A stretch of DNA of 11,833 bases from contig BEXV01000018.1 of the NCBI GenBank assembly GCA_003118195.1, positions 85,451-97,283 on the forward strand, written 5' to 3'. Source of the DNA: Hemicentrotus pulcherrimus. Its lineage: Eukaryota > Echinodermata > Echinoidea > Camarodonta > Strongylocentrotidae. The notes beneath the pieces are model-generated. The model had not been told where the DNA came from. It saw only the letters and a program-made list of their open reading frames with translations, and did not search any database. This document shows, one piece after another, positions 1-7,467 of the stretch. Position 1 is the stretch's first letter; the number at the start of each line of letters is the position of its first letter. Position numbers and translations under genes: made by a program.

Positions 1-27
1 GGGGGGGGGGGGGGGGGGGGGGGGGGG
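1..27. repeat. Poly-G run at the window edge
   Basis: Twenty-seven consecutive G residues open the window. The opposite edge ends in 17 C residues, so both edges lie in the same kind of homopolymer. The likely explanation is a sequencing contig that stops in poly-G/C inside a G-rich transposable element end. The true length of the run cannot be trusted. Confidence 0.9.
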
Positions 28-83
28 TAAGATCACCATTTTAGGTCAGCCTTGGCAATTTAAAAAAAAAATATTATTTTGGC

Positions 84-226
84 AGGGGGGGGGGGCCTGG
101 GGGGCCCCTGTTTTTCAGTACATTTTGGGCGCATTTTGGGCGAATTTAGGGCTGATTTTAACAGCCCTAAAAAAGCACGTGTCCCCTGTGCCCCCGCCTC
201 CCCCCCCCCACCTGGATCCGCCAATG
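84..226. mobile_element. G/C-rich hAT-like MITE, left end unclear
   Basis: The right end (211-226, CCTGGATCCGCCAATG) is the inverse of the GGCGGATCCAGG terminus that recurs at 603-618 and 11799-11814. It is preceded by a C-run, and the left part has matching G-runs (84-95 and 100-104). Inside are two tandem copies of CATTTTGGGCG (121-131 and 132-142) and a perfect 9-bp hairpin with arms TTAGGGCTG and CAGCCCTAA (146-154 and 162-170, 7-nt loop). No clean left terminal repeat or target duplication is visible, so the left boundary is a guess and the element may begin before the window. The hAT-type assignment rests on the end motif only. It encodes no protein. Confidence 0.45.
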
Positions 227-409
227 AGTTTCATCATTAAGCATGGAGCTAAACGTGATGATGCGAATAGCGCATATGGGTCGAGTTGAGATTTGCACGG
301 GTTCTGCGTGAACTTGGATTGTTGTCTCATCCTTCACCATTTATGTTTCTGCATATCCCAAGCGAAAAGTGTTGAATTTTTGTTTCCAAACGTTCCTGTC
401 ATTTTCTTT

Positions 410-618
410 CATTCGCGGACCCAGGATTTTCTAGCCGGAGGGCAAGAAGTTAGTTGGCACACGTCTGAAAAAATCATCTAATTTTCATGAAAATTGGGCG
501 TCTAAATTTGGGGCATATTTTTCGTTATTGATTTGATGCGTACTTCAGGTATGCCAGATGAGATTTGGGATGTTGTGGGGACATAACCCCGTGCTCCCCA
601 CGCCTAGATCCGCTACTG
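410..618. mobile_element. Short hAT-like MITE with diverged terminal repeats
   Basis: The left end reads CATTCGCGGACCCAGG (410-425). The right end, read on the opposite strand, is CAGTAGCGGATCTAGG (618-603). They agree at 12 of 16 positions and both resemble the GGCGGATCCAGG terminus seen elsewhere in the window. G-rich sequence follows the left end and C-rich sequence precedes the right end. The element would be 209 bp and non-coding; the open frames crossing it have no recognisable content. I could not find a convincing 8-bp target duplication, so it is an old copy or the boundaries are slightly wrong. Confidence 0.45.
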
Positions 619-1745
619 CTCTTGAACCTCTTACACCTGTCAATGGTTAATGCAAAACAACGTCGAAACAGAGACCAGCAAGTATTTTTGACAACACCCC
701 TTTCTGAAATCTCTGAATTGTCTGATAAATTGACATTACGAGACTCCCAGAGACAAAAGTTGGATCTCGGGTGTTGTAGACGGGGTGTAGAATAAGGTGA
801 TCTCGCCGAACCCTTCCAATCCTGCCTTGTTCCCCCATGTCATTTCCATGAACATTTTTGTTGAATTCCGCAGGTGACCAAGGTCGCTATGTTAGATCCA
901 TCAGTGTCAAATCGAACACACAGAAAACGTGAAGCTATGTTCTCTTCTCAAGTAATCTACGACAGGATAGAGTTTTTTCCCTATTTGGACAAGCAAGGCT
1001 TTTTATTTGTGGACCATTACAAATGATGTTATAAGAACAACACAAAAAGGAAGGAAAACGTGGGGAGAAGAGGAGGTTTTACAGTTTACACACTATCACA
1101 AGGCAGTTTTTGGGAGAACTTGTGGAAAGTACACTGTCATATTTGGGCTTGTGCTGTCAGAGATCGGGTCATTTCCTTGTTGATGTAGAGGAAGATGCAA
1201 ACAAACAAACTGAAGTTCAATAAACAAAATCAAATCAACACCGCACATAACGAGCTAACTGGATAAAGTTAGCACCGCGGGACATTAAATTGACCCCGGC
1301 ATCAACATCAATTTGGAACACGTCGATAACTGCAAAAATGCTGCATGTTACCTTTCTGAGAGAAAGGTGAGAAATGTTCAAGTTTATTTTTCAAAACTCA
1401 ATGTCATATCCTGAGTGGCAGACTGTCTTGAATGCCGTAGCCAAGAAACAAGTTAAACATTCCAGTACTAGTCCTTGCATGGGTTCGTCTTTTCCGATCT
1501 GAGTGATGTCTGACTGCGCGTGAAAAAGGAGGGAAAGTGATTCGAAAATTAATGAAGGAATTGTCTTTAGTGTTTTCCATGATTCTACTCTATTTATTAG
1601 TAATGCTAATTTGCTATAAATGGCTTCTTCGTTTATTTTTCCTCATACGATTCTGATATTTTACGAGGGCTTGAAAGTGGGGACATCTGGACACGAACGT
1701 TGACCTATGTTTCACATGTAAGAAAATTTAAATGTTCTATTAAGA
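619..1745. other. Unassigned DNA, one weak exon candidate inside
   Basis: No gene, RNA or repeat is clearly supported here apart from the exon candidate at 874-1026, listed separately. An AATAAA at 1219-1224 lies in an A-rich stretch and could be a polyadenylation signal for that candidate or chance. The open frame that starts within the repeat at 565 and runs to 795 has no recognisable domain. Confidence 0.5.
874..1026 (+). CDS. Candidate terminal exon, unknown protein (weak)
   Basis: A plausible 3' splice site (TTCCGCAG, ending at 873) opens a frame that starts VTKVAMLDPS and continues to TGA at 1024-1026. The first in-frame ATG is at 889 and the frame is closed upstream by a TGA at 862-864. 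The peptide has a basic stretch (NRTHRKREAMF) followed by IEFFPYLD. That layout is faintly like the C-terminal basic-plus-'YP.L' region of SAM-domain and transposon-derived proteins in fish and invertebrates; the resemblance is from memory and weak. An AATAAA lies about 195 bp past the stop. GT at 954-955 could also be a splice donor. It may equally be a chance frame. Confidence 0.2.
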   Translation: MTKVAMLDPSVSNRTHRKREAMFSSQVIYDRIEFFPYLDKQGFLFVDHYK

Positions 1746-1752
1746 GGTGTCG

Positions 1753-1763
1753 TGGACGAGTGG
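1753..1763 (+). promoter_or_regulatory. RNA polymerase III box A of the SINE
   Basis: TGGACGAGTGG fits the tRNA box A pattern except for A at the fourth position, where a pyrimidine is expected (tRNA-Ser usually has TGGCCGAGTGG). This change may weaken the internal promoter. Confidence 0.65.
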
Positions 1764-1796
1764 ATATGTCACCGGACTATGGATCACAAGGACCGC

Positions 1797-1807
1797 GGTT
1801 CAAGTCC
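1797..1807 (+). promoter_or_regulatory. RNA polymerase III box B of the SINE
   Basis: GGTTCAAGTCC matches the box B consensus GGTTCRANTCC fully. Its distance from box A (about 44 bp start to start) is in the range of a tRNA or tRNA-derived SINE. Confidence 0.75.
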
Positions 1808-2082
1808 CACCGCGGCACTAATGTCCTTTGGCAAGATATTGATCTTCATTTGCCACTCTCCACCCAGGTGTTAAATGGGTACCCGGTAGGATGCGAAAGC
1901 TAATGTGCTTAGATTAGCAAGTGTGCGCTTGTAAACATGACGCCTGGCTGGAATGCTCCCCAGGGAGTGGAGAATGTGCATACATTGTGTGCGGGTAAGC
2001 CTGAATCCGATGACCGGGGTAATAATATATATCTTCAAAGCGCTTCGATAGGGTCCACCTGAAAAGCGCCATATAAGAAATA

Positions 2083-2083
<1 letters not shown>

Positions 2084-2116
<33 letters not shown>
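2084..2116. repeat. (TTA)n microsatellite tail of the SINE
   Basis: Eleven uninterrupted TTA units directly follow the L2-like tail. Short tandem tails of this sort are the normal 3' end of L2-dependent SINEs, so it is part of the element rather than an independent satellite. Confidence 0.9.
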
Positions 2117-2118
<2 letters not shown>

Positions 2119-3379
2119 TTTAAAGATCATTTTCTCCGATCTCCGATCTCCAATATTTTGTTTGCCATGTGATAGTGAATCTTGGTGGTGACATTATCAT
2201 GTTTTGTTTATTATTGCGAAGTGAACTGCAAGCGATATTTCTCAGCATCACCCAAACTATTCCCCATGGACGAGAAGTCGGTGCGGCAAAAAGTTCATAC
2301 CTCACCCCCTCCTCCAGTCCCCGCCCCCTCCACCAAAACAAGGCATATTTTACGATCACCCAGTGTTGAGGCAAGAAGTTACCAGCATGGTTGAGGTCTG
2401 TGCAATGAATTCTGTTTGTACTACGTTCATTGTCGAAACGATCGTAAAAGTTGAATCTACAACCAGCCCAATGTCAAGGAGCCAAACCTTCATGACCTTT
2501 GTCTTTACGACAGTCCTAGAACTACATCCCTTTCGTGGAGGGATGGGTCTATACAAAATGGTACGCGTGTTTTCTCACGGTATTCTCTCTTCTAATATAT
2601 ACGAAGTGACTTCTCTATTTAAAATCCCTTTGATCAGTGTTGATGCATGGTTGATGTGTGTTGGACACGAAATGACGTTGTAAAAGCAGGCAGGTGTAAG
2701 GTGACCGGTATGTCAAAGATCTTCAAGCGAAGGCACAGTTCATAGCCTTAGCTTACAAGGGTATCAGCTGCTGACCGCCATTGGGACTGAAACCGAAATA
2801 AAAATTTCAACTTTGACTTGACAAACAAACTCTACCGCATGCCAAGAGAATCTGGAGTAGGCCAAAAGTAATCACGCATCGAAGTGGGATTTCACAACAG
2901 GTATGACAGTTATAATAAGAACGATCACAAACCCGCCATTTTACAGAGTTCACCAAATCCTATTTGATGCTGATCAATACTTTGATACACATTTTGTGAA
3001 ATAGAACAGTATATCGACAGAAATGAAGTTATTGAAGATGTATTTTATTCCGAACACAAATATTTATTGTACAGCGAGTGTTTAGCTTGGGAAATAAAAC
3101 CAGTCTAACGGTTCCACAGTCTGTACACCAAATCAACATAGCTGTTGTTGGAGAACGTGCATTCTCTATCGCGAACCTTTAAAAAAACTAGCTTTACAAA
3201 CTTTTTATTAAAAAAAACATCTGCGATTGTATCAATTCTTTTTTGAAAATAAATTCTTGATTCATTCAATTTTAAAGTGAGCTATAGAATTGACTTCACG
3301 TCGATACATGTAAACATTTTATTCATTGTAATTGTTTCGTGGAATGTTTAATATCTCTGTGTGGTTGGATTTCGTTAGA
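2117..3379. other. Unassigned DNA
   Basis: I see no supported gene here. Overlapping frames on both strands between 2120 and 2683 have no recognisable domain and no splice logic. A small 8-bp tandem (TCTCCGATCTCCGATCTCC) lies near 2133-2151. The stretch GAAATAAAAATTTCAACTTT near 2795-2815 looks somewhat like the 3' tail of a retroelement, but nothing upstream supports it. Confidence 0.5.
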
Positions 3380-3505
3380 GTCAATAGGGACTTTTAGATT
3401 CGCATGAAGACATGAAGGGATTGCTACGGTCGACGTCCTTTTAATGCACTGCCTTGAATGGACGTCACACGTATCAGTCCACGCAAATCTAAAAGTCCCT
3501 ATGAC
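3380..3505. repeat. Long imperfect inverted repeat (foldback)
   Basis: The outer arms at 3380-3403 and 3483-3505 are reverse complements except for one inserted base and one C/T change (core TAGGGACTTTTAGATT). Inner arms at 3418-3438 and 3460-3480 continue the pairing at about 16 of 21 positions and end in a perfect GACGTCC/GGACGTC pair around a loop of about 21 nt. The left arm carries roughly 14 extra bases (3404-3417). This is the shape of a foldback MITE or a long hairpin RNA. I found no target duplication and no known family. Because of the repeat, frames on opposite strands share the peptide HANLKVP, so neither frame is evidence of a gene. Confidence 0.8.
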
Positions 3506-4189
3506 TGAAGGTACAATCATCATGCCAAATATTCACAGAAAGGAAGAGGATTACACTCTCTACTGTATCCCAGATCCTTCACGCTTGATCGGTTTGCTCC
3601 CTCGCATGTTATTCACTTCCAAAGGGTCAATGGCTTACTATCTTCATGACTGCTCCCCTACTGCACCATTGGATCTACCCGTTATACAAATTGGGATATC
3701 ATCCGCAATTGCGCATTACCATGTTTGCAGGCTTATTTGCATTAGTGTAATTCTAGTTTTAGTTGGGCATAATTATACAGACCTAAAAAGGTATATATAT
3801 TTTTTTTGGCACAGAGGGTGGGGTTGTTGTTAACATGATATTTCAACAAATAGTATTCCACTATTGGTTGTTACTTTTAGACCTTGTTTTATGAGATGGA
3901 ATTAGTTAACCTCATTCTGTGGATCCTTAGCAAAGTACTTCACTATGTATATAGGCAGATTACTTTTGTAATTCCAATCCAATGCGAGTAGTTTTTATAA
4001 CGGAACCACTACACAACTTCGTAATTATGAAATTCGCCGGGACCTCGACTTCGACCTCATATTTCATGTCATAGTTCATTCTGCTGTTCCCAAATTATTA
4101 AAAACGAGTGATTGAACTGAGTTTCGTTGCCAATTTGATCACTTCAAAACACCAACGCCCTTCATGTAAACACAGCGAGTGTTGCTAAA
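3506..4189. other. Unassigned DNA
   Basis: A frame from 3444 to 3833 (129 codons) begins inside the inverted repeat and runs into this region. Its N-terminus is explained by the repeat, and the rest has no domain I recognise. No other feature is supported. Confidence 0.45.
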
Positions 4190-4210
4190 CAGTAGCGGAC
4201 GTAGAAGGGG
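4190..4210 (+). mobile_element. Fragment of a hAT-like MITE end
   Basis: CAGTAGCGGACGTAGAAGGG resembles the left terminus CAGTGGCGGATCCAGG seen in other copies, and G-rich sequence follows. No matching right end or target duplication was found downstream, so this is at best a degraded or solo end. Confidence 0.35.
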
Positions 4211-5089
4211 CTGATGGTGGGGGTTGAAGGTCATACCTGGATTCTTCTAGCCCCCTTAAATCTATCTTGGTTATCATGGTTACAAGTGAATTTCAGTGAT
4301 GCACATGTAGAATTTGCATTAATTGCATTAATTACTGTTAGATAACAATAATAATGCGCCGTCGGCACTCTGCAGTAGACAATGGAGAAGAATTCCTACT
4401 TCATTTTACCAGGAAAGTACATCTCCATGAAGGATACATCAGTGCATCGCTTCCTGTAGCACAACTGTCTGGCTTTCATTCAAAGTTGGCGTCACCATTG
4501 CTGGATATACACAAAATTGATCATTACAAGTTATGGTCGCAAGTATAGGTTGCAAGCCTTTCAATGAAACACCCACCTAAAAACACGAGATAAAAAAAGA
4601 GGAAACGTGGGTAAGTGACAATCGTCTTGCTGATATCCTAGGCCCAATCCGAGAAGGGTCGTTTTGCAAAACATTGGTGAACTAACAAAGTCCTAATTAA
4701 GAATAACAATTGCTTCGTTTCTTCCTTTTTGCGACAACACTTCCTCGATTTTTGAGGTCGGGACCATCTTAGTTTCCTTGTTAGGATTAGAGGTGGGTCG
4801 TATATAGTTAAAGATAATATTCATTATTCAGCAGTTCAGATATAATGACAAATGATACAAATGACGATTAAATTATCGATTATAATGATTTTCCCCGGGA
4901 ACCCCGCTATTGTTACAAACCCGGTATGATTAGATTCAACAATTTTGGATGAACACAGATTGTCTGAACTATTTAACCTCTTAATATAATATGATCAAAC
5001 CGACTCTACCCTGCGCATGTGCTAAATAAAAAACATTGGTGTCCTTTTGATTGGAGACTGAAGAACGGATCTTCCTCTTTTCGTATTGC
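4211..5089. other. Unassigned DNA
   Basis: There is a 9-bp direct repeat GCATTAATT at 4316-4333. A 64-codon frame at 4354-4548 has no recognisable similarity. AT-rich partly palindromic sequence lies around 4810-4890. No gene, RNA or element is supported. Confidence 0.45.
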
Positions 5090-5129
5090 GATGATGAGGA
5101 TGATGATTGTGAGCCTGTGAGCCTGTGAG
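5090..5129 (+). repeat. Short tandem repeats, GATGAT and GTGAGCCT
   Basis: A GATGATGAGGATGATGAT stretch (5090-5107) is followed by two and a half copies of the 8-mer GTGAGCCT (5109-5129). This is a small simple-repeat tract with no known role. Confidence 0.7.
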
Positions 5130-5178
5130 GTACTCATCTAGCACGGGCAATCTCATTGAGAGTCAAGAACCTTCACCA

Positions 5179-5257
5179 TTTCACGAAGTGACGGTAGTGA
5201 GGAAAATCGTAACGCGAAGTGAATGCAATTTGTTTTCACTACCGTCACTTCGTGAAA
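5179..5257. repeat. Perfect 22-bp inverted repeat, 35-nt loop
   Basis: The arm at 5179-5200 (core TTCACGAAGTGACGGTAGTG) is exactly repeated in reverse complement at 5236-5257. Two G-T pairs could extend the stem slightly inward. The loop holds a third copy of the arm motif CGAAGTGA at 5215-5222. The size (about 79 nt, 22-bp stem) is in the range of a microRNA precursor-like hairpin, but a small foldback element or a chance product of local duplication is equally possible. A 66-codon frame crosses the hairpin and is probably incidental. Confidence 0.85.
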
Positions 5258-5846
5258 ACAGCGAATACCAACAAGGCAATGACACATTTAGAACTTCGTT
5301 TGAAAAGATAAAAAGGCACGTTTAGTTTTCTAATTTTTAAACAAAGGATCTCATGAAAGAACAGTGACAATAAGGTGATGCCACTGAAATAGACTAGTCG
5401 CTATATTTAATTATTTATATCTATTCTATTTATGATTTAACTTATGCAATTTTACTTTTTGATTATTGTTAAAGGTAAAGACCAGTATTGGCAACGCCCC
5501 AATTTCAAAAAATGAAATGGAAGCTCTCATTACCAATCATGTGAAAGAATATGTTTTGANCATAATTGTTGTAAAATTTTTGATTAAGATTTTAAAGGCA
5601 CACTGCCATACTTGTAGCTACTTGCTCCCTCTGTATAGAAAACTTCCCCAATCGGTGCCTGTTGATCCCCCATGATCCTCTTTTTCTTATGTTAAATGAG
5701 AGCTGAGTTAATAAGATAGCCACCTGTCACAGTGACCTCGATGGTTCTCTGTGTGGTCTAATCCAGTAGTGGTGACGGTCTTTAAAGGTAATTTTCAAGA
5801 TTTAGAGCTAGCTACTTGTTCATAATTACACATCTTAACAGTCCTT
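5258..5846. other. Unassigned DNA with one ambiguous base
   Basis: This stretch contains the only N in the window (5560). The frame at 5466-5675 runs through it and shows no known domain. The region just upstream of the LINE remnant may hold more of that element in unreadable form. Confidence 0.4.
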
Positions 5847-5999
5847 TTAAGAACTCTATCAGCCTAGATCACGTTTATTTATGTTGGTCCCGAATTATGG
5901 AACACTCTTGATATAGGCATAACATGTTAATTTTCACCCAGTTATTGTTTTAAATGAAACTTAAAATTATTTTCATTGCAACGTTATAAAATTCAAAGT
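5847..5999 (+). pseudogene. C-terminus of a non-LTR reverse transcriptase ORF, decayed
   Basis: One frame reads FIYVGPELWNTLD (5874-5912), and further on NLKLFSLQRYKI (5958-5993). This matches the tail of many LINE ORF2 proteins, where a 'Y.GP.LWN.L' motif is followed about 20 residues later by 'F+.NLK..LL..Y'. Stop codons interrupt the frame at 5865-5867 (TAG), 5928-5930 (TAA) and 5955-5957 (TGA), so the copy is dead. The reverse transcriptase catalytic part is not visible upstream, so the element is strongly 5'-truncated. It is probably CR1-, Jockey- or RTE-like; the short remnant does not decide the clade. Confidence 0.65.
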
Positions 6000-6143
6000 T
6001 CCTTCGTACTTCCTATTTTTCATATACACTGTCCTTCATTCATGCGGTCCACACCCACTCACCCTTTTCTTTCGTATATTCTTGTCCATGTAGTTTATAA
6101 TTCTACCCTCGTGCTTCCACACTACGCCGTATAATGTTGATAC

Positions 6144-6295
6144 CTGGGCCCCGTCTTAAAAAGAGTTGATATTGATCCGAATCAATATCAAGTCCCTAAA
6201 TCAATCACAAGTCTACAGTATCCAATCTCTTATGAACATAGTTGTAATTGATATCAATCACAAATAATTTCACCTCTTTGTAATACAGGGCCCTG
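6144..6295. mobile_element. 152-bp palindromic MITE (GGGCCC ends)
   Basis: The terminal repeats start CTGGGCCCCGTCTTAAAAAG on the left and CAGGGCCCTGTATTACAAAG on the right (opposite strand), agreeing at 16 of 20 positions. Inside each end is a second palindrome. On the left TTGATATTGAT and ATCAATATCAA (6166-6176 and 6181-6191) flank CCGA. On the right TTGTAATTGAT and ATCAATCACAA (6242-6263) pair with one mismatch. This twin-palindrome layout with GGGCCCCGTCTTA ends is one I recall from MITEs in amphioxus and other marine animals. It encodes nothing. The target duplication is not clear, so the superfamily is left open. Confidence 0.75.
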
Positions 6296-6393
6296 TTCTC
6301 TTCAGGCGTCTCCGTTAACACAACACTTTTTTCTTCTTTTTGTTTGGTATTATTTAATTTGTTTATTATTGGGTTAATTTGTTATAACATTAT

Positions 6394-6447
6394 TTGTTGA
6401 GCGGTCCACACTCTACAAGCTATGCCTTTCAGTGGATCCCTCCACAA
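6394..6447 (+). other. Stem-loop in the LINE 3' UTR
   Basis: TTGTTGAGCGGTCCAC (6394-6409) pairs with GTGGATCCCTCCACAA (6432-6447) around a 22-nt loop, with a few mismatches and one bulge. 3' UTR hairpins of this kind are thought to be recognised by the element's own reverse transcriptase. That role is an inference here. Confidence 0.6.
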
Positions 6448-6661
6448 CATTTTTTAAATTTTTCTTCTTGATTTAGATCGTATGATAAGAATATCGTATA
6501 ATTCCTTGTAACTTAAATATGAATTATATAAACAATGCCTTTTGTTATGCAACAAAAATAACATGCACACTTGAAAAATTACTCCATAAAATGTTGTTTG
6601 TAATTTATGTAATTTATTTATTGTACATATAATAATGTGTGTTTTTCTTTTTGAAAATGGA

Positions 6662-6667
6662 AATAAA
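6662..6667 (+). terminator. AATAAA polyadenylation signal at the LINE end
   Basis: AATAAA lies about 11 bp before the end of the inferred retrotransposon tail. It fits the LINE 3' terminus and is not linked to a host gene. Confidence 0.5.
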
Positions 6668-7090
6668 ACTTGAACTTCATCTACTTGTGATTAAGCTGAT
6701 TGATTCCTTTAAATTAAAACATCTGGTACTGAATATACCTCTCTGTTCTCGACAAGACAAACGGAAGTCTTATTCATAATGCTCGATGTCTTCATCCGTG
6801 GTTCGTATTTTATCCGTACAAAGAAATACACCCGCATTACGTAAATTACGTCGTCTTTTTTTACATCCCACACCATCCGTCTGTCTACAAATTATTTCCT
6901 TATAGTTTTCAAGAACACGTCTTCAGTCATGCCACATGGGACTTTGCAGCTCCACAGGACATAGTGTATGATAAACCTTGACAGTTGACACGCTTTCCTG
7001 GCGTTTTTTCGTTCAAAATTATTTTCTTCGAGTCATATTTGTCATTTCGAAACTTACGAAGTAAACCCAGCTGATCTAAATTTATTTTCG

Positions 7091-7104
7091 TTGTATCTTT
7101 TCAG
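7091..7104 (+). promoter_or_regulatory. 3' splice site upstream of the HS3ST exon
   Basis: TTGTATCTTTTCAG is a pyrimidine-rich tract ending in AG, a strong acceptor by eye. It lies 363 bp before the HS3ST start codon. It implies at least one further 5' exon upstream, not identified in the window. Vertebrate HS3ST1 likewise has its coding sequence in one exon behind non-coding 5' exons. Confidence 0.55.
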
Positions 7105-7467
7105 ATTCTGGTCCCACTGCCTTCATGGAACTGCATGACGAGGAGCTACCGGAAGCAACATTCGCTTGTCTGATAGTGGTACTCGAAAATTGATTGGTGC
7201 CCCCATGATGGATTCAACGTAAAGTCGGATGGAAGAATAGTAGGACATTACAACCGTATTCACAGTGAATATAAAGTGTAGCTTTATTAGTTAGCTTAGT
7301 CCAACATTGAGACTAAGTAGAACAATCCAACCGTTTGCATCCGGTTGTAATATTTTGCTGACAAAATTGGAAACCATTTTACTCCTTGCACATTAACGAT
7401 AGATTAACAGCTTTTTTTCTGATATTACTGGAATTTTGATGTGGTCATTCTGATTTGTTGACCACGG
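7105..7467 (+). other. Probable 5' UTR of the HS3ST gene, with uORF
   Basis: This is the sequence between the inferred acceptor and the start codon. It contains a 22-codon upstream ORF (7125-7193, starting MELHDEELPEATF) and a second very short one near 7206. The frame of the main gene is closed by a TGA at 7459-7461, two codons before the ATG, so the protein cannot start further upstream in this exon. Small hairpins (7295-7317 and 7328-7347) lie in the leader. uORFs usually lower translation of the main frame; whether this one does is unknown. Confidence 0.45.

Larger units (their letters stand above)
1746..2116 (+). mobile_element. tRNA-derived SINE with L2-like 3' tail
   Basis: The 5' head resembles a tRNA, probably of serine type: GTCGTGGACGAGTGG has the layout of a box A, and GGTTCAAGTCC is a good box B. 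The 5' stretch 1747-1755 can pair with 1810-1818 over nine positions, counting G-T wobbles, as an acceptor stem would. A body of about 200 bp follows. The 3' tail (2037-2076, with AAAGCGCTTCGATAG and AAAAGCGCCATATAA) matches the tail type of L2-clade LINEs, then comes a TTA repeat. The structure implies mobilisation by an L2-like reverse transcriptase in trans. The copy looks full length but mutated (box A has A where a pyrimidine is expected; the T-stem has mismatches). I found no convincing target duplication, as is common for L2-dependent SINEs. Similar SINEs are known from sea urchins. Confidence 0.85.
5847..6678 (+). mobile_element. 5'-truncated LINE: ORF2 end plus 3' UTR
   Basis: The decayed ORF2 C-terminus is followed by a pyrimidine-rich 3' UTR, a strong stem-loop (6394-6447), and a terminal segment TGAAAATGGAAATAAAACTT with a short TTGAACTT-like tail ending near 6678. 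This order (ORF2 tail, C/T-rich UTR, hairpin, AATAAA, short repeated tail) is typical of non-LTR retrotransposons in marine invertebrates. A 152-bp MITE has inserted at 6144-6295, so the LINE landed first. The 5' limit is only where I can read the frame. Confidence 0.6.

Noticed and set aside
1746..1819. Functional tRNA gene
   Set aside because: The T-stem has several mismatches, box A is altered, and the sequence continues into a SINE body and tail; it is a tRNA-derived SINE head.
2120..2683. Overlapping frames on both strands as genes
   Set aside because: No recognisable domains, no consistent splice signals, and several frames overlap in opposite directions.
3444..3833. 129-codon frame on the + strand as a gene
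   Set aside because: Its N-terminus comes from the inverted repeat, the rest has no known domain, and the AT-rich composition with a hydrophobic tail looks like chance.
4354..4548. 64-codon frame as a small gene
   Set aside because: No recognisable similarity, signal peptide, or clear splice sites.
5466..5675. 69-codon frame with an unknown residue as a gene
   Set aside because: No domain recognised, and it crosses the ambiguous base at 5560.
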